DNA of 64,000 nucleotides from Druceiella hillmani (Eukaryota; Arthropoda; Insecta; Lepidoptera; Hepialidae), in NCBI GenBank assembly GCA_039881145.1, contig JAYKKI010000003.1, positions 7,771,501 through 7,835,500 of the forward strand, given 5' to 3'. Position 1 is the first letter of the stretch. Each line of letters starts with the position of its first letter. The notes under the pieces were generated by a model, which was not told where the DNA came from, did not search any database, and saw nothing but the letters and a program-made list of their open reading frames with translations. Positions 1 to 11,649 of the stretch are shown piece after piece. Position numbers and translations under genes: made by a program.

Positions 1-852
1 AAATCTTTTCATTTTTGCCCATCTGCACTGAACATGATCTGAAAAATATAAATATTAAATGAGAGTGATACAATATTTTCTGAATGTTTTATCTATTTCT
101 AACAACCCCCAAATTCATATAATAAGCAAAAATTCAAATTTACAAATTGAAAAAATTTAAAAGCAGTTTTGAAGGCGTGTCATATTACAAATTACAAGAT
201 ATTCAATCTAAAAATTCAAGATCCAATCCAAATTTTCTACATAATCTTTCTATTGGGACGCACAGGTTATTGATTTGAATTTATATACTGAAGACGTAAA
301 TCACTTTAGAATTAACGTTTTACAAAAATGTAATGTCGATTTTTCTTTTTACGGTTTTAAATGAATTTATGAAGATTTTAATGTACTTGTTATACTCATG
401 TTGAAAAATACTGAACGTTTCTGCGGAAATAAAACTTGTATAAAAGATATATCATCTTATTTTAATTTACTAAAAATATTGATTTGCACTAACAATCCAA
501 TTAAATTAGGTAAAAATCCGTGTCCTATTTTTTTATTTCTGTAAGTGAAAAAATATTGCTTTCACTTTTATGCTTAATTATACAAAGTACTTTTGTGGCA
601 TAAAATATTCAAATAGAATCTTACTGATTTTTTCTATAGTCCACTAATTAATCTTAAAATTTTTTGTTATTTCCTTCAGATTACATCTGAGAACACTCTT
701 CATTGATCAGACAAAGATTCTGTTTCATTTTTCGCTTCGGGAACTCAGTAACATCTTTGTAGTTATTTTAAAGTAAGTTAGAAAGTTAATTTTAATTGCA
801 TGTAAGTTAGAAAGTTAATTTAGTCAGAAGTTTAGACAGTTGTTTAGATATT
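1..852. other. AT-rich stretch without recognised genes
   Basis: No reading frame here resembles a known protein on either strand and no repeat structure stands out. The stretch is AT-rich with scattered stops in all frames, as in the rest of the window. Confidence 0.6.
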
Positions 853-960
853 AGTTAATTTGTACGCGCCAGTATCTAACTGTTTGGAGAAGGGAGTTAA
901 GCCTTAGTTAGCTTGGCAACGAGTCTGTTTCGATTCCACTGGACAGTTTTTTTTAATAAA
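853..960 (+). repeat. possible SINE or pol III-like fragment (B-box only)
   Basis: Positions 927-937 read GTTTCGATTCC, one mismatch from the pol III B-box consensus GGTTCGANTCC. The flanking segment is less AT-rich than its surroundings and is followed by a T8 run at 947-954, which could act as a pol III terminator. I find no good A-box at the right distance, so this may be a truncated tRNA-derived SINE or chance. The same B-box sequence occurs in the better candidate at 45,318-45,328. Confidence 0.25.
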
Positions 961-3646
961 TATTAAAAAAAATTCATAATCAATTATTATCACTTTTATT
1001 TAAAAAAATAATATTACAGAAAATATAAATATTATATTTTGACAAAATTAATTTATTCTTACATTTATATATTTTTATAATTTTATGTTATTTTGTTTCC
1101 ATCTTATTCCTTTTATTTTCATTATTAAAAAAATGCTGAACACCTACTATGTTTGTATAATATATTTATAAAATGTTAAACGTGTTGGTTATATTCCACT
1201 TGTTTAGGCAGATCACAGAACTTTATATTATTTTGCTTAGAAACTTTCAGCAGTGTTCATATAATATGATAAAGGTGCGTTGATTCATAAAGCTTCCTTT
1301 CTTTATCATTATTTAGTTTTGATACCAATTATGTTAGTGTCGAAGAGTGTTAATTTAGGAAGTATTAATGTAGTACACATATTTACTTATTTCGCATTAT
1401 AATACCAAAATAAATAAAGTAGTTGTTTGTGATACGGTGGTTTCATTTTTTCTTAATTATTTGGACGATACCTTATGTTAAAGTTGCTAATTCTTGGCAA
1501 TATTATCTCCATTCTTGTATTTTTTTGACCCTATCAGCGTTGACAAAGTACCGTAACCGAGATTTGAATCCCATTTTTACAGAAATACATTATCATAAGT
1601 CATTGATAAAAGCGGCTCGTCTTTCCAATAGAGAGGAGAAAACCATTTATGCCAGTATATATCTTTATTTATCAATTAAAAATTGTCACATATACCATTA
1701 ATGAAATATTCAAATTGTATATCAACTAAGGACTTTGATAGGTTACATATAATTATTTCCGTAAAACAAACTCTTATAAAACAATGATTGAATACAAACT
1801 TAAATTAGCACCAAAACTAAACAGGGATCAAAAAAAAATAATAAAAATAAATCATTCTTTTCAATATTACAGCCCCTTTTACTCTTGGGGTTTAATACCC
1901 TATAACATATATTCAAGAATTAATGTTCTACAACATTTTTAAGTATTTTCATTGTAAAATTTACAATAATTCCTAATTCTAATTTTGTGTTAAATAATCC
2001 GCAATTCTTCTTATAACATACTTTTTTAGCTCTAACCAAGCTAAGGATCATTACACTACAATAAATATAGCGGCAATGTCACCTATTCATTCTGATGTTT
2101 TCGAGAAATATTCCTTTTCTAATTATTGCAATTTTCATGTCATGAAACTTATTTGGACAATGTAATGTCGGATTAAAATATTTGTGTTTCGCATTTGCTT
2201 GCAAATATTTATTCAATTAGGTTAGAAACTTATAGTGATAATGAACCTGAAGATCTTTTACACTGTCGATGAAAAAAACTTGTTTGAAATATACGTATGG
2301 AAAATTTTTTTTTTTAAGTATTGTAATTATATATTAGTATTTAAGTATATAATAATGACGTTTTCCTAATTAATTTGGATTTGCAAGTTTCTCTCCTTCA
2401 TTACTCTCTTTTTTTTAGTGCTTACTGAATACGGAGGCAAAAAAGTTTCAGCAGACTACCTAAATAATCAAAAATACAATAAACGAGCATAATTGAAGAA
2501 ATATAATTCATGATTTTTTCAACAACTAATTATATTGAAAACATATTTTCATAATATGCTAGCTTATAGTTTTCAGCTACATTTTAGTATTTTTCAAAAG
2601 GTTATAGCCTATATATCATGTACTTATATTCTATAATTTTTTATATGTAATGTTAACTTAGCCGAAGAAAATGTCGCGGATCTGGGCGCTTACGTTTCAA
2701 AGGCTGGCATAATTGTTGCAAATAAACTTATAAGTATTAAAGATTGATGGACTTAAAATGTTCAAAAAAGTCAATGACAAGCATTTATCTATCTTTCACG
2801 GAGAAGCCATAACTGTTTTTAGTTAAAAAACTGCGTGGAATAAAAGTGGAGGTGTTCAGGTCAATTTATTAATCCACTTTAAACAAAAGTCAAAGCCAAA
2901 TTAAGGGTTTTCAATAGGATTGGTCCTTCACACTTTATAATTAGGATTAGTAGTTTAATAGGTAACTAAAGGTAACTAAAAGTGGAAATGCGCATTTTGT
3001 AACGTTCGATTCTATGTATTGGTGTGCGGAGTGAGGGAGTGGAGGGGGAAATAAGCAAAAGGGCATCATGTCGCGATACATCATGGTGTTTTTCTTAATT
3101 AAAATACAGCGCAGGACATTGTTCGGTAAAGAAAAAATACTGTAAAAAAATTGTTTTCCAACAATTTAATTATACTCGTACGAAATGTTCGTGTGGGTCG
3201 TCTTGGTACCCGGGAGAGTTATATTTAACTAGATGCAGCTAAAGATTAATTTCACAATTAACTTGTAAAAGAGAAATGTTGTAAGATCAAGCAATATGAG
3301 CAGATGTGTGATATTAAAATAGTAGCATAGGAGAAATATCCCTTGGCTTAAATACAAATTCTATAATTTTATAGCATAAATAGATTTTCAAAAAAGGAAA
3401 TTATATGGGACGTTACAAACGAAAAATTTTCGCCACAGGTACAAGATGAACTAGAACTATGAGTTACTTCCTTCCAGGATATGTCACGTAGTTATAATAA
3501 ATGAATTATGGGATATAATAGGTAATAGTAATCTATTTTGGTCAGACGATATTGAAGTTTTACATATTTTAGATTTGTTGGTATTTTATATTTCTTAAAT
3601 TTTTATAGATTTCTTTATTAAAATATAATAGTGTGGGGAATATTGT

Positions 3647-3649
<3 letters not shown>
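961..3649. other. AT-rich stretch without recognised genes
   Basis: The longest open frame is 92 codons (1,423-1,701, plus, starting at TTG) and resembles nothing I recognise. A short coding-like patch near 2,660-2,745 (plus) reads AEENVADLGAYVSKAGIIVA in one frame and is then interrupted by stops. It may be a relic, but I cannot assign it. Confidence 0.5.

Positions 3650-3696
<47 letters not shown>
3650..3696. repeat. (TA)n microsatellite
   Basis: Uninterrupted TA dinucleotide array. It lies about 130 bp outside the left arm of the large palindrome. Confidence 0.95.
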
Positions 3697-3699
<3 letters not shown>

Positions 3700-3829
3700 G
3701 ATAAAGGTTATAAATAGTACATAAACAAATGTAACTATTTTTATGATTTATAAGACAAAATAATGACAGTTTACAGACCACCAGTTGCCATGATTGCCGT
3801 AACGGAAGTTTTATTTTATTTTGTGAAAA

Positions 3830-6800
3830 ATTATATTTTTACAAATTTTAAATAATTTATAACTTAGAAAATTGGAAATACACTTGGATGGTCATATTTT
3901 TTATATGTTTATCGACTAGTTTAACTTATTTCACCCGGTTCTCCATGGAGAACTGTGTGTGGTTAATTTTGTTTAATTAATTTAAATAGCTCCTCTATAC
4001 TAATTATTAACGCTGTCTGTCAATAATATCAATAAACTGCTTGACCGAAATAGTAAATTAATTATTTCACGATCTGTTTTTTAACATTTATCTAAATAGA
4101 TTATAGAACAAATATCTATAATGGTGTCATGAGGGTGCTGGTTTTATTTACGAGCCATTTAACCGACGCGTGTCTCCATCGGTCTAGGTTTTAATTGACA
4201 TTTAATGATATAATTATCTTATTTAACATTAAAAATATTTAAAATTTGGGAAAGAATTATAAGAAAGAACGTTTACTACTGTAATTATGAGTCATCTACT
4301 TTGAGAAGAATCGTGAAATAGGCGTATTTTGAGATGAACGATCACAAAATATTTCGCAAATTAAATAATACCCTAATTTCTAATAAAAAAATTGTGTCAG
4401 TTTATCAAAAATAAAGTTATCTTTAAAGTCGAGAATAAGGATAATGAGGTTTTTTAAACTTCTATGTATTTAATATATGCATTGGAGTATACTATTATAT
4501 GTATTTAATATTTTTTGCGTTGGTCGCCATTAGTCAAATATAAACTATATAGATATTAATCAAATATAACTGTGAAATACAGCAATTTTGATGTATATTT
4601 AATGGTGGTATCAATAAAGAATATGTTTTAAAAATAAAGATATCTTTAAAGTCGAGAAATAATTTTAAGACAGAACGTTTATTGCTATAGTTAAGAGTCA
4701 AGTTTGAGAGGAATCGTGATACAGGCGTGTTTTGAAATAAATAATCTCAAAATGTTTCATGATGTAAATAATACATTATTTTTTAATAAAAAAATAACAA
4801 TCGCTATACCAAGAATATAGTTATCTTTAAAGTTTGGAAAGAACTTTAAGAAAGAACGTTTATTACTGTAATTACGAATTATCCAGTTTGAGAAGAATCT
4901 TGAAATAAACGTATTTTGAGATAAATAATACGCTAATTTTTAATAAAAGATTTAATTTCGTATATTAAGAATAAGTTTATTTATAAAACTGGGAATAAAG
5001 ATAGTGAGGTATTTAAACGTCTATGAATTTAATATTTGCATTGGATTGTATGGCTTTAGTCGCCAATAGTCCGATATTTGATAATCAAATATAATGTGCA
5101 CTGTAGCAATTTCAATTAAGTAGTCATGATAGAGATATACTTAAGCACTTGTTAATTTAAAATATTAATTAATAATCTTAAAAAATAAAAACAAGATTAA
5201 AAAGGCTATGACGGGCAATAAGTCATGTGACATCCTGGTGTCATCTTGTCCAATTGTCCATCTTTCTAAATATTCAAAATTAATTTATTTTTCGTTGAAC
5301 TCGTTTTATAGCTTCACCGCCATTTTTTCGCATCAAACCTAATTTTGGGTTATACAATATGTCTTAGTTTTTTCTTCGGTCTCTTAAATATTAAAGGATT
5401 ATGTATTGATTATGTATAATCCAAAATAAGGTTTGATGCGTAAAAAAATGCAGTGAAGCTATAAAACGACTTCAATCCAAAATAATTTAATTTTGAATAT
5501 TTAGAAAGATAGACCAATTTAACAAGATGACGTCACTTGAGTTATTGCCCCTCATAGCCTTTTTTAAGTCACGTGACTACTCTTGTTTTTAATTTTTAAG
5601 ATAATTAATTAATATTTTTAATTAACGAGTGCTTAAGTATATCTCTATTAATACTACTTAATTGAAATTGCTACAGTTCACATCATGTTTGATTATTATC
5701 AAATATCGGACTATTGGCAACTAAACCCATACAATACAATACAAATATTAAATACATTGACGTTTAAATACCTCACTATCTTTATTCCGATTTTTTTAAA
5801 TTTTTAATTTAAAAATTGGCGCATTATTTATTTCAAAATACGCTTATTTCTAGATTCCTCTCAAACTAGATGATTCGTAATTAGAGTGATAAACGTTCTT
5901 TCTTAAAATTCTTTCTAAACTTTAAAGATAACATAATTCTTGATACAGTGATTGTAATTTTTTATTAGAAGTTAATGTATTATTTACATCATGAAACATT
6001 TTGAGATTATCCATATAAAAATATGCCTATACCACGATTCCTCTCAAACTTGACTTTTAACTATAGCAATAAACGTTCTGTCTTAAAATTCTTTCTCAAC
6101 TTTAAAGATACCTTTGTTTTTAATATATACTAAACGACATCGAAATTGCTGCATTTCATAGTTATATTTGATTAATATTAATTATGCAACTATTGGCGAC
6201 TAACGCAAAAAAATATTAAATACATATAAATACGTATGCAAATGTTAAGTACATAAAGTTGAAATACCTCATTATCTTTATTCTCGGCTTTAAATATAAC
6301 TTTATTCCTAATAAACTGATATAAATTTTTATTAGAAACTAGCGTATTATATAAATTGCGAATTATTTTGAGATTGTTCATAAAAATATTACAATTCCTC
6401 TCAAACTTGATGAATCGTAATTATAGCAATATATTAAATAGCACTCTCTTACTCATCACACACTCATAATTATAGCAATGAATTAAAGTAATTACAGCAA
6501 ATCTATTCTTGTATTTTAAATAAGATAATTATATTACTAAATGTCAAGTAAAACCTAGACCGATGGAGACACGCTTCAATTAAATGGCTCCGAGTATTTA
6601 TTGCTCGCAAATAAAGCTTACACCCACATGATACTATTATAGATATTTGTTCTACAATATATCTAGGTAAATGTTAAATAAAAGATTGTGAGAAAATTAA
6701 TTTAATAATTCAATCAAGCAGTTTATTTATACATATTATTGATAGACAGCGTTAATAATTAGTATTGAGGAGGTATTTAAATTGATTGAACTAAAATTAA

Positions 6801-6940
6801 CCACACACAGTTAGTTCTCCATGAGACCCTTGTGAAGTAAGTTAAATTGGTCGATAAATATATAATAAATATGCATCCATCCAAGAGTATTTCCAATTTT
6901 CACAGTTATAAATTATTTAAAATTTCATAATATAAATTAT
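3830..6940. repeat. giant imperfect palindrome (about 3.1 kb, Foldback-like or hairpin-RNA locus)
   Basis: Left arm 3,830-5,365 and right arm 5,405-6,940 are reverse complements of each other, with a loop of only about 40 bases. Anchor pairs that I matched by eye: the outer ends around 3,850-3,890 and 6,885-6,925 (AATTGGAAATAC...TTGGATGG and its complement); ACACAC/GTGTGTGGTTAATTTTG at about 3,955 and 6,800; GTGTCTCCATCGGTCTAGG at about 4,171 and 6,552; GCTTAAGTATATCTC-type sequence at about 5,140 and 5,630; and CGCATCAAACCT...TATAC at about 5,329 and 5,430. Identity is uneven. It is about 90% over a 75-bp sample at 4,150-4,225 and lower elsewhere, so the structure is not newborn. No protein is encoded; the longest frame inside is 63 codons. 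Candidates are a Foldback or Galileo-type element with very long terminal inverted repeats, or a locus transcribed into long hairpin RNA. No target-site duplication could be fixed because the arms fade into AT-rich flanks. Confidence 0.9.
4245..5140. repeat. direct sub-repeats inside the left palindrome arm
   Basis: The motif AAGAACGTTTA followed by a TTTGAGA(A/G)GAATC block, GCGTATTTTGAGAT and TTTTTAATAAAA occurs three times: about 4,262-4,400, 4,665-4,800 and 4,845-4,955. A longer compound unit (this block, then a GAATAA(G/A)GATA(A/G)TGAGGT block, then GTCGCCA.TAGTC and AATCAAATATAA) runs at about 4,245-4,600 and again at about 4,815-5,120. The complementary copies appear in the right arm near 5,850-5,905, 6,040-6,110 and 6,393-6,430. 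The tandem units therefore predate, or were copied together with, formation of the palindrome. Confidence 0.8.
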
Positions 6941-7590
6941 TATAAATTTCAAGTATTATATTGAATGAAATTTTGACTTAATGACATAATCGTTTGCAAA
7001 ACTGATTACGTACTGATTCATGTAATATAGTTAAAGACCAATATTTAGTTGTTAACGGTAATCCTTCGGAAGAATTAAGTTTAAATATTTGTGAGAAGAT
7101 ATCCTAAATGGTTTTTATTACATATTTGATGACCAGATGAATTATACCCAAAATATTTTAGTAGATATTTGAGCGAATCCGATTAATACTTATAATATAT
7201 AAATTAGGAGAATTAAGCATAAGATTTTCCAGATTTTCGTGAAGTTTAATATATAATATAACGTAAAACGATATATAAGATCTGATTACTCAGGTTACAA
7301 AGTTTGTGGGAGGGAAGTGACCTAGTTCTGCATTTGATATTCCCGATCTAAGCGCGGCCGTTTTCACTTCTCAAAAAACCTTAAATTCACTTTAATTATG
7401 TAGAAACACTTGTAAGTAGAAACTTATGACATTTACTTTAACATTCATTAATAAGTCAACGTAAAGTTCACCACTATTGCGGCACTAGTAACATTTTGAA
7501 AGTGAAAAGTTAAAAGTGTTTTTATTGCTGATCCATGAAAAAACTTTTATATATGTGTAGTTCAGACTTACCTGTATACTTCTTTAGGAC
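6941..7590. other. no gene seen
   Basis: AT-rich sequence without a recognisable frame. A slightly GC-richer patch near 7,310-7,365 has no assignable function. Confidence 0.5.
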
Positions 7591-7591
7591 C

Positions 7592-7763
<172 letters not shown>

Positions 7764-8669
7764 AGTATTGTGTACTTTTTCTAGCATTTATCAGGAAAGC
7801 TTATTTCATATTATTGTCGATAATGGTATCTAGATACTTTGGGATAATTAATTTTTCATTATTAATTTTACATCGCCTTAGTATTAAAAGAAAAGATGCA
7901 ATTTGTTGTTAAGATGTCGGATATCTGTCTGTGTAGTCATATAATGCGGTATATAATCCCGATTATTCAAAAGTAAATTATACGCTATTTTAAATACGGA
8001 TCTTCAATTTTCTATAGATTAAATTAATTTTATGGCAACGCTTCGTCGCTGTTTCACATAAAGTCCATAATATTTAACTTCGGGTCCGCCAAACGGTAAA
8101 TGCAATTAGCCAATCAATTGTTAATTATGAAACAATAAATAATTTGAAAAGGTAGAATTTATTTTATTTTCAATATTAATCAGTTTAAAAAATAACTTCC
8201 TGTAATAAATATTTATAACATAATTTTTCTTCCATTTCTCCTCTTTTACTAATATTATTCCCTTAAAATTCATTGTAAATATTGCATAGTACCAAAAAGC
8301 TAAAAAATCTTTACATATTTAAATTTTTTAGACGAACTTGCCGTCGAATGTTTTCTAGCACACATTGTAAATCATGAAATTGTAATTGCCGTAGGTAAAT
8401 TTTTAAATATTTAATAGAGATCAAAATTTGCCCTTTATTTTTAGCGAAATAAAGAGTTTGAGAGGGGGAAACGTGAATGCTTAGCACGGGAATATGTTTA
8501 TAAAAATTTTCTAGTCTACGTTCTTGAAAAAAATACACATCAAAAACTAATTGTACCCTTATGAAGTCGTGGTGGAACCCAAGTATATTTATATAAAACT
8601 GTATTTTGTTCCATGCCGTTTAATGAATAAACAAATTTAGACTTAAAACCCGGCCATCACATCATTCAA
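7764..8669. other. no assignable gene
   Basis: A 75-codon minus-strand frame at 8,311-8,538 lies downstream of the YqaJ relic but resembles nothing I know. It could be a downstream part of the same decayed element, or chance. Confidence 0.4.
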
Positions 8670-9270
8670 ATCTTACTTTTATTCTCAACATTTATAAGGC
8701 AGCGTTCAAGAAATAAGGATCTTTGATATTCCTTGATCTTGAATGCCGCGGATCAACCAATTTTTAAAGTAGACAGTCATTATACAATTGAATAGGTTTA
8801 GATTTCATTTTGTTCTCCCAAAATTAGTAATCCTACTCAATTTCTTCGACTTCCAATTGTGATCTCTCATCAGTCTAAATGGTATTTTTTTTATTGGTTC
8901 TTCTACGTCCATATTGATTGCAAAGGAAGTACATTTAATTTCTAAAATCCCATTTGCGTATTTGCCATCAGGAGTTGTCTCCAGTAAACAATATTCCTCA
9001 TCAATACACAAACTGTACTTCTCAATAACCACATTTTTAGGATGCATATCTGGTTTAGTGCGGTTTATTTATTACATTTACCATATTTGACAGACGAAAT
9101 ATTGTCTAATAGGGAACCGTACAAAATGGTTTTGACGAGAGATACGCAAAGATTATTTTTTTTCACTTGCATACCCTGCCAAATCATGATGCAGTTAGAA
9201 GTTTTTTCCGAATTCCAAGCTACTTTGAACTGCCACTTTACAAGATGGTATTTCTTTCTAAATCATACCT
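8670..9270 (-). pseudogene. YqaJ-like nuclease/recombinase domain relic
   Basis: Read on the minus strand, several frames in order give a decayed YqaJ-type (phage lambda exonuclease fold) domain. At about 9,200-9,070 a frame contains LVKTILYGSLLDN and YGK. From 9,047 to 8,805 an 80-codon frame contains CIDEEYCLLETTPDG and then GILEIKC, the D...E-x-K metal-binding signature of the fold, followed by DHNW. At about 8,760-8,735 another frame gives DPRHSRS. These blocks match, in order, the insect YqaJ-domain proteins that occur in many copies and are thought to spread with mobile DNA. Family members cut or resect double-stranded DNA. This copy is broken by stops (for example after TAS before FG) and by at least two frameshifts. 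There is no usable start codon and no neighbouring partner gene. The YqaJ identity is firm; which mobile element carried it is not visible. Confidence 0.8.
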
Positions 9271-9948
9271 TTAAATTTTTGTGAGAGATAAATTGTTTAA
9301 AAATTTATATTTACATTTTTCAAGTAAACTGTTACTCATATCAGCTTTTTGATATATGTATTTTATGTAAATGGATTTCGAGTATTTTATTTAAATTAAA
9401 TTTGACGTTATCGTAAATTCTCATAGGATAATTTAATGCGTAATTTTGGGTGATTTGAATTCATGTTCGTGAAATAAATATAACTGGTATTGAAATTTGG
9501 CATGACAATTTTAAGGGTAATGAAGGAAGGAAAGGACTATGTTCTTAATACACAAAATTTAATTTTGTATTATAAAGTAGTATAGTAGTTGAGATTAGGC
9601 ATCCCGGAAGCTCACATCGCCAGCAAACCAAAAAGATATTCATGTCTCTCTTTAGGTAAAAAAAATATACATAAAATAAAATATGTCTGTTTTTATTTAA
9701 AATCCTATTATCAGTAAATATAAGGACTTTTAAATTATAAACAGATTTGCGAAGTATCTTTTGTACTTTGGACTGCTAAGTCAAAATAACATCAACATTT
9801 CTTAAAAAATCTAGGTGTATGTGAACAATAAAACAAATTGTCTTATTAGCCATATTAAATTACAGCCCTTTAATAAAGTCTGCTAATTTGGACCTGACAA
9901 AATCTCGTAGAAATTGCAAATGTAATATTTATCTTAAGTAAGTAGTAA
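9271..9948. other. no gene seen
   Basis: AT-rich, no recognisable coding frame or repeat. Confidence 0.5.
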
Positions 9949-9949
9949 T

Positions 9950-10008
<59 letters not shown>
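9949..10008. repeat. (TA)n microsatellite
   Basis: TA array with one ACA interruption near 9,961. Confidence 0.95.
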
Positions 10009-10010
<2 letters not shown>

Positions 10011-10787
10011 AAAACTTCAACAGCATTCTTTTCATTTTTGTCCATTTGAAAAAATTAAAGTTATAATCAAAAGGAAATACAAAAAATATTAAATTTTAAT
10101 GAGACTTACTATATTTTTTGTGTTTTAGAATCAATTGTATTACAATACTCGAAATGACTACCTTGCAACCTAAAACCAAAATAAAGTATGTCCCATGAAG
10201 ATGAGGATCGGTTACTTCCATGTCATTTGCACAAAATTTAAATAAAATAAATTTAAAAAATTAATATTCTTATTAACCCTATATTATGCTTTAATAAGTC
10301 TTAAACATAATTCGGGAAAGGAATTTTATACGATATTTCATCGATTTAATATACAGAAGCTTTAATCAATAATGAAATAGTTTTAATTTTCATCATAGCT
10401 ATGGCATAAAAATGGTTCTTATTCATTGATTTGTTTTATCGACACAATCCTTGTAGCACCGTTTAAAATATCCTTTGCATTGTCGCATATCTGCTTTTAT
10501 TTTTATGTCTCACTTCTTTCTTCAGATTACAATGAATCATCATTATTCTTTACATTCTTTTCAGTAATGCTCTTTTGTAATGTCAGTTTTCTGTCACAAA
10601 GTTCTAAGGTTTATTTTTTTGGCATTATTTTTTCGAAAGTTTTTAGTTCTTTTCTATTTGCTAGGTCAAACTGATGTTTCATATATTAAAAGTTATCCTC
10701 CAAGAATATAGTAAATTTCCATGTAAAATAGTAAATTTCCTTCTTCCAAGATTCTTTGGACCAAGTGCACGTTTGGGTTTTGGAACA
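10009..10787. other. no gene seen
   Basis: An 82-codon hydrophobic frame (10,426-10,674, plus) begins at a non-ATG codon and has no recognisable motif. A short direct repeat ATAGTAAATTTCC occurs twice near 10,706-10,740. Confidence 0.45.
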
Positions 10788-11007
10788 GATTGATTGTACA
10801 TAGTAATGTACAATCAATCCGGAATCGACACCTTTTTCTTCCCCATCTACCTTTCTCTGTCTTTTTCTCATGTACGTACACACACACTTATTAGTGTGTG
10901 TGCATAAGCGCATAATCTTGGCATCGACTCCAAAAATCTCTAGCGATAGCCGTATTTTGCAAATTGATTTATGTTTTGAAGTAATATTGTATATACTTCA
11001 AAACATA
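10788..11007. repeat. cluster of three perfect stem-loops
   Basis: Three perfect short inverted repeats follow each other. The first has stems 10,788-10,801 and 10,806-10,819 (14 bp, GATTGATTGTACAT, loop AGTA). The second is a CACACACACT/AGTGTGTGTG pair around 10,879-10,902 with a TATT loop. The third has stems 10,970-10,983 and 10,994-11,007 (14 bp, TATGTTTTGAAGTA, 10-base loop). The centres are about 85-100 bp apart. The stems are too short for a canonical microRNA precursor. Function unknown. Confidence 0.85.
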
Positions 11008-11216
11008 CATACGTTCCAAAGAGTACTTGTATTCAGTAGTTGCATATTCAATATGTGAAGTTGGTTAGATTTATTTGTTAAATAGTTTTATTCTTTTATG
11101 GTATTTTAGTGATTTGGATATCCGTTTTTATATGGAATGTTATAAACTCACGAAAAATTCATTAATGTGTCATTTATTGAAATCGCAAATGGCATTTAAT
11201 GAACATGAATAAACTC

Positions 11217-11261
11217 ACATACATACATACATATACATACTGAGAGACAAACATACACACA

Positions 11262-11309
<48 letters not shown>

Positions 11310-11310
11310 C
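11217..11310. repeat. (CATA)n / (TA)n microsatellite
   Basis: An irregular ACATACATAC tract at 11,217-11,240 is followed by a TA array from about 11,263 to 11,310. Confidence 0.9.
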
Positions 11311-11649
11311 AGATTTTCATACATATGCATGTATATATAAGTTCTTACACATTGATAAATATCAAAATACCTTACCATGAAATTGCAAAGATTTAATAAC
11401 ACAATACATATACAACCACCTCTTACCGAGAAGGTATGCCGGGACTTTACTGTTAAAAACAGTACTATAATTTATTTGGCTTTACAATACTGTTTACTTT
11501 TTTAATAAAAAATAATTTACAAAATACTGTTTTCATTGTCGCTGGTATCCGGAGTTGCATAAAAATAAACTATTAGTATCACGTATGCACAGGCAAGCAC
11601 GCAACGAACGCAGAACATATTTTTTTAAGTTTTTTTTTAATATAAAAGG

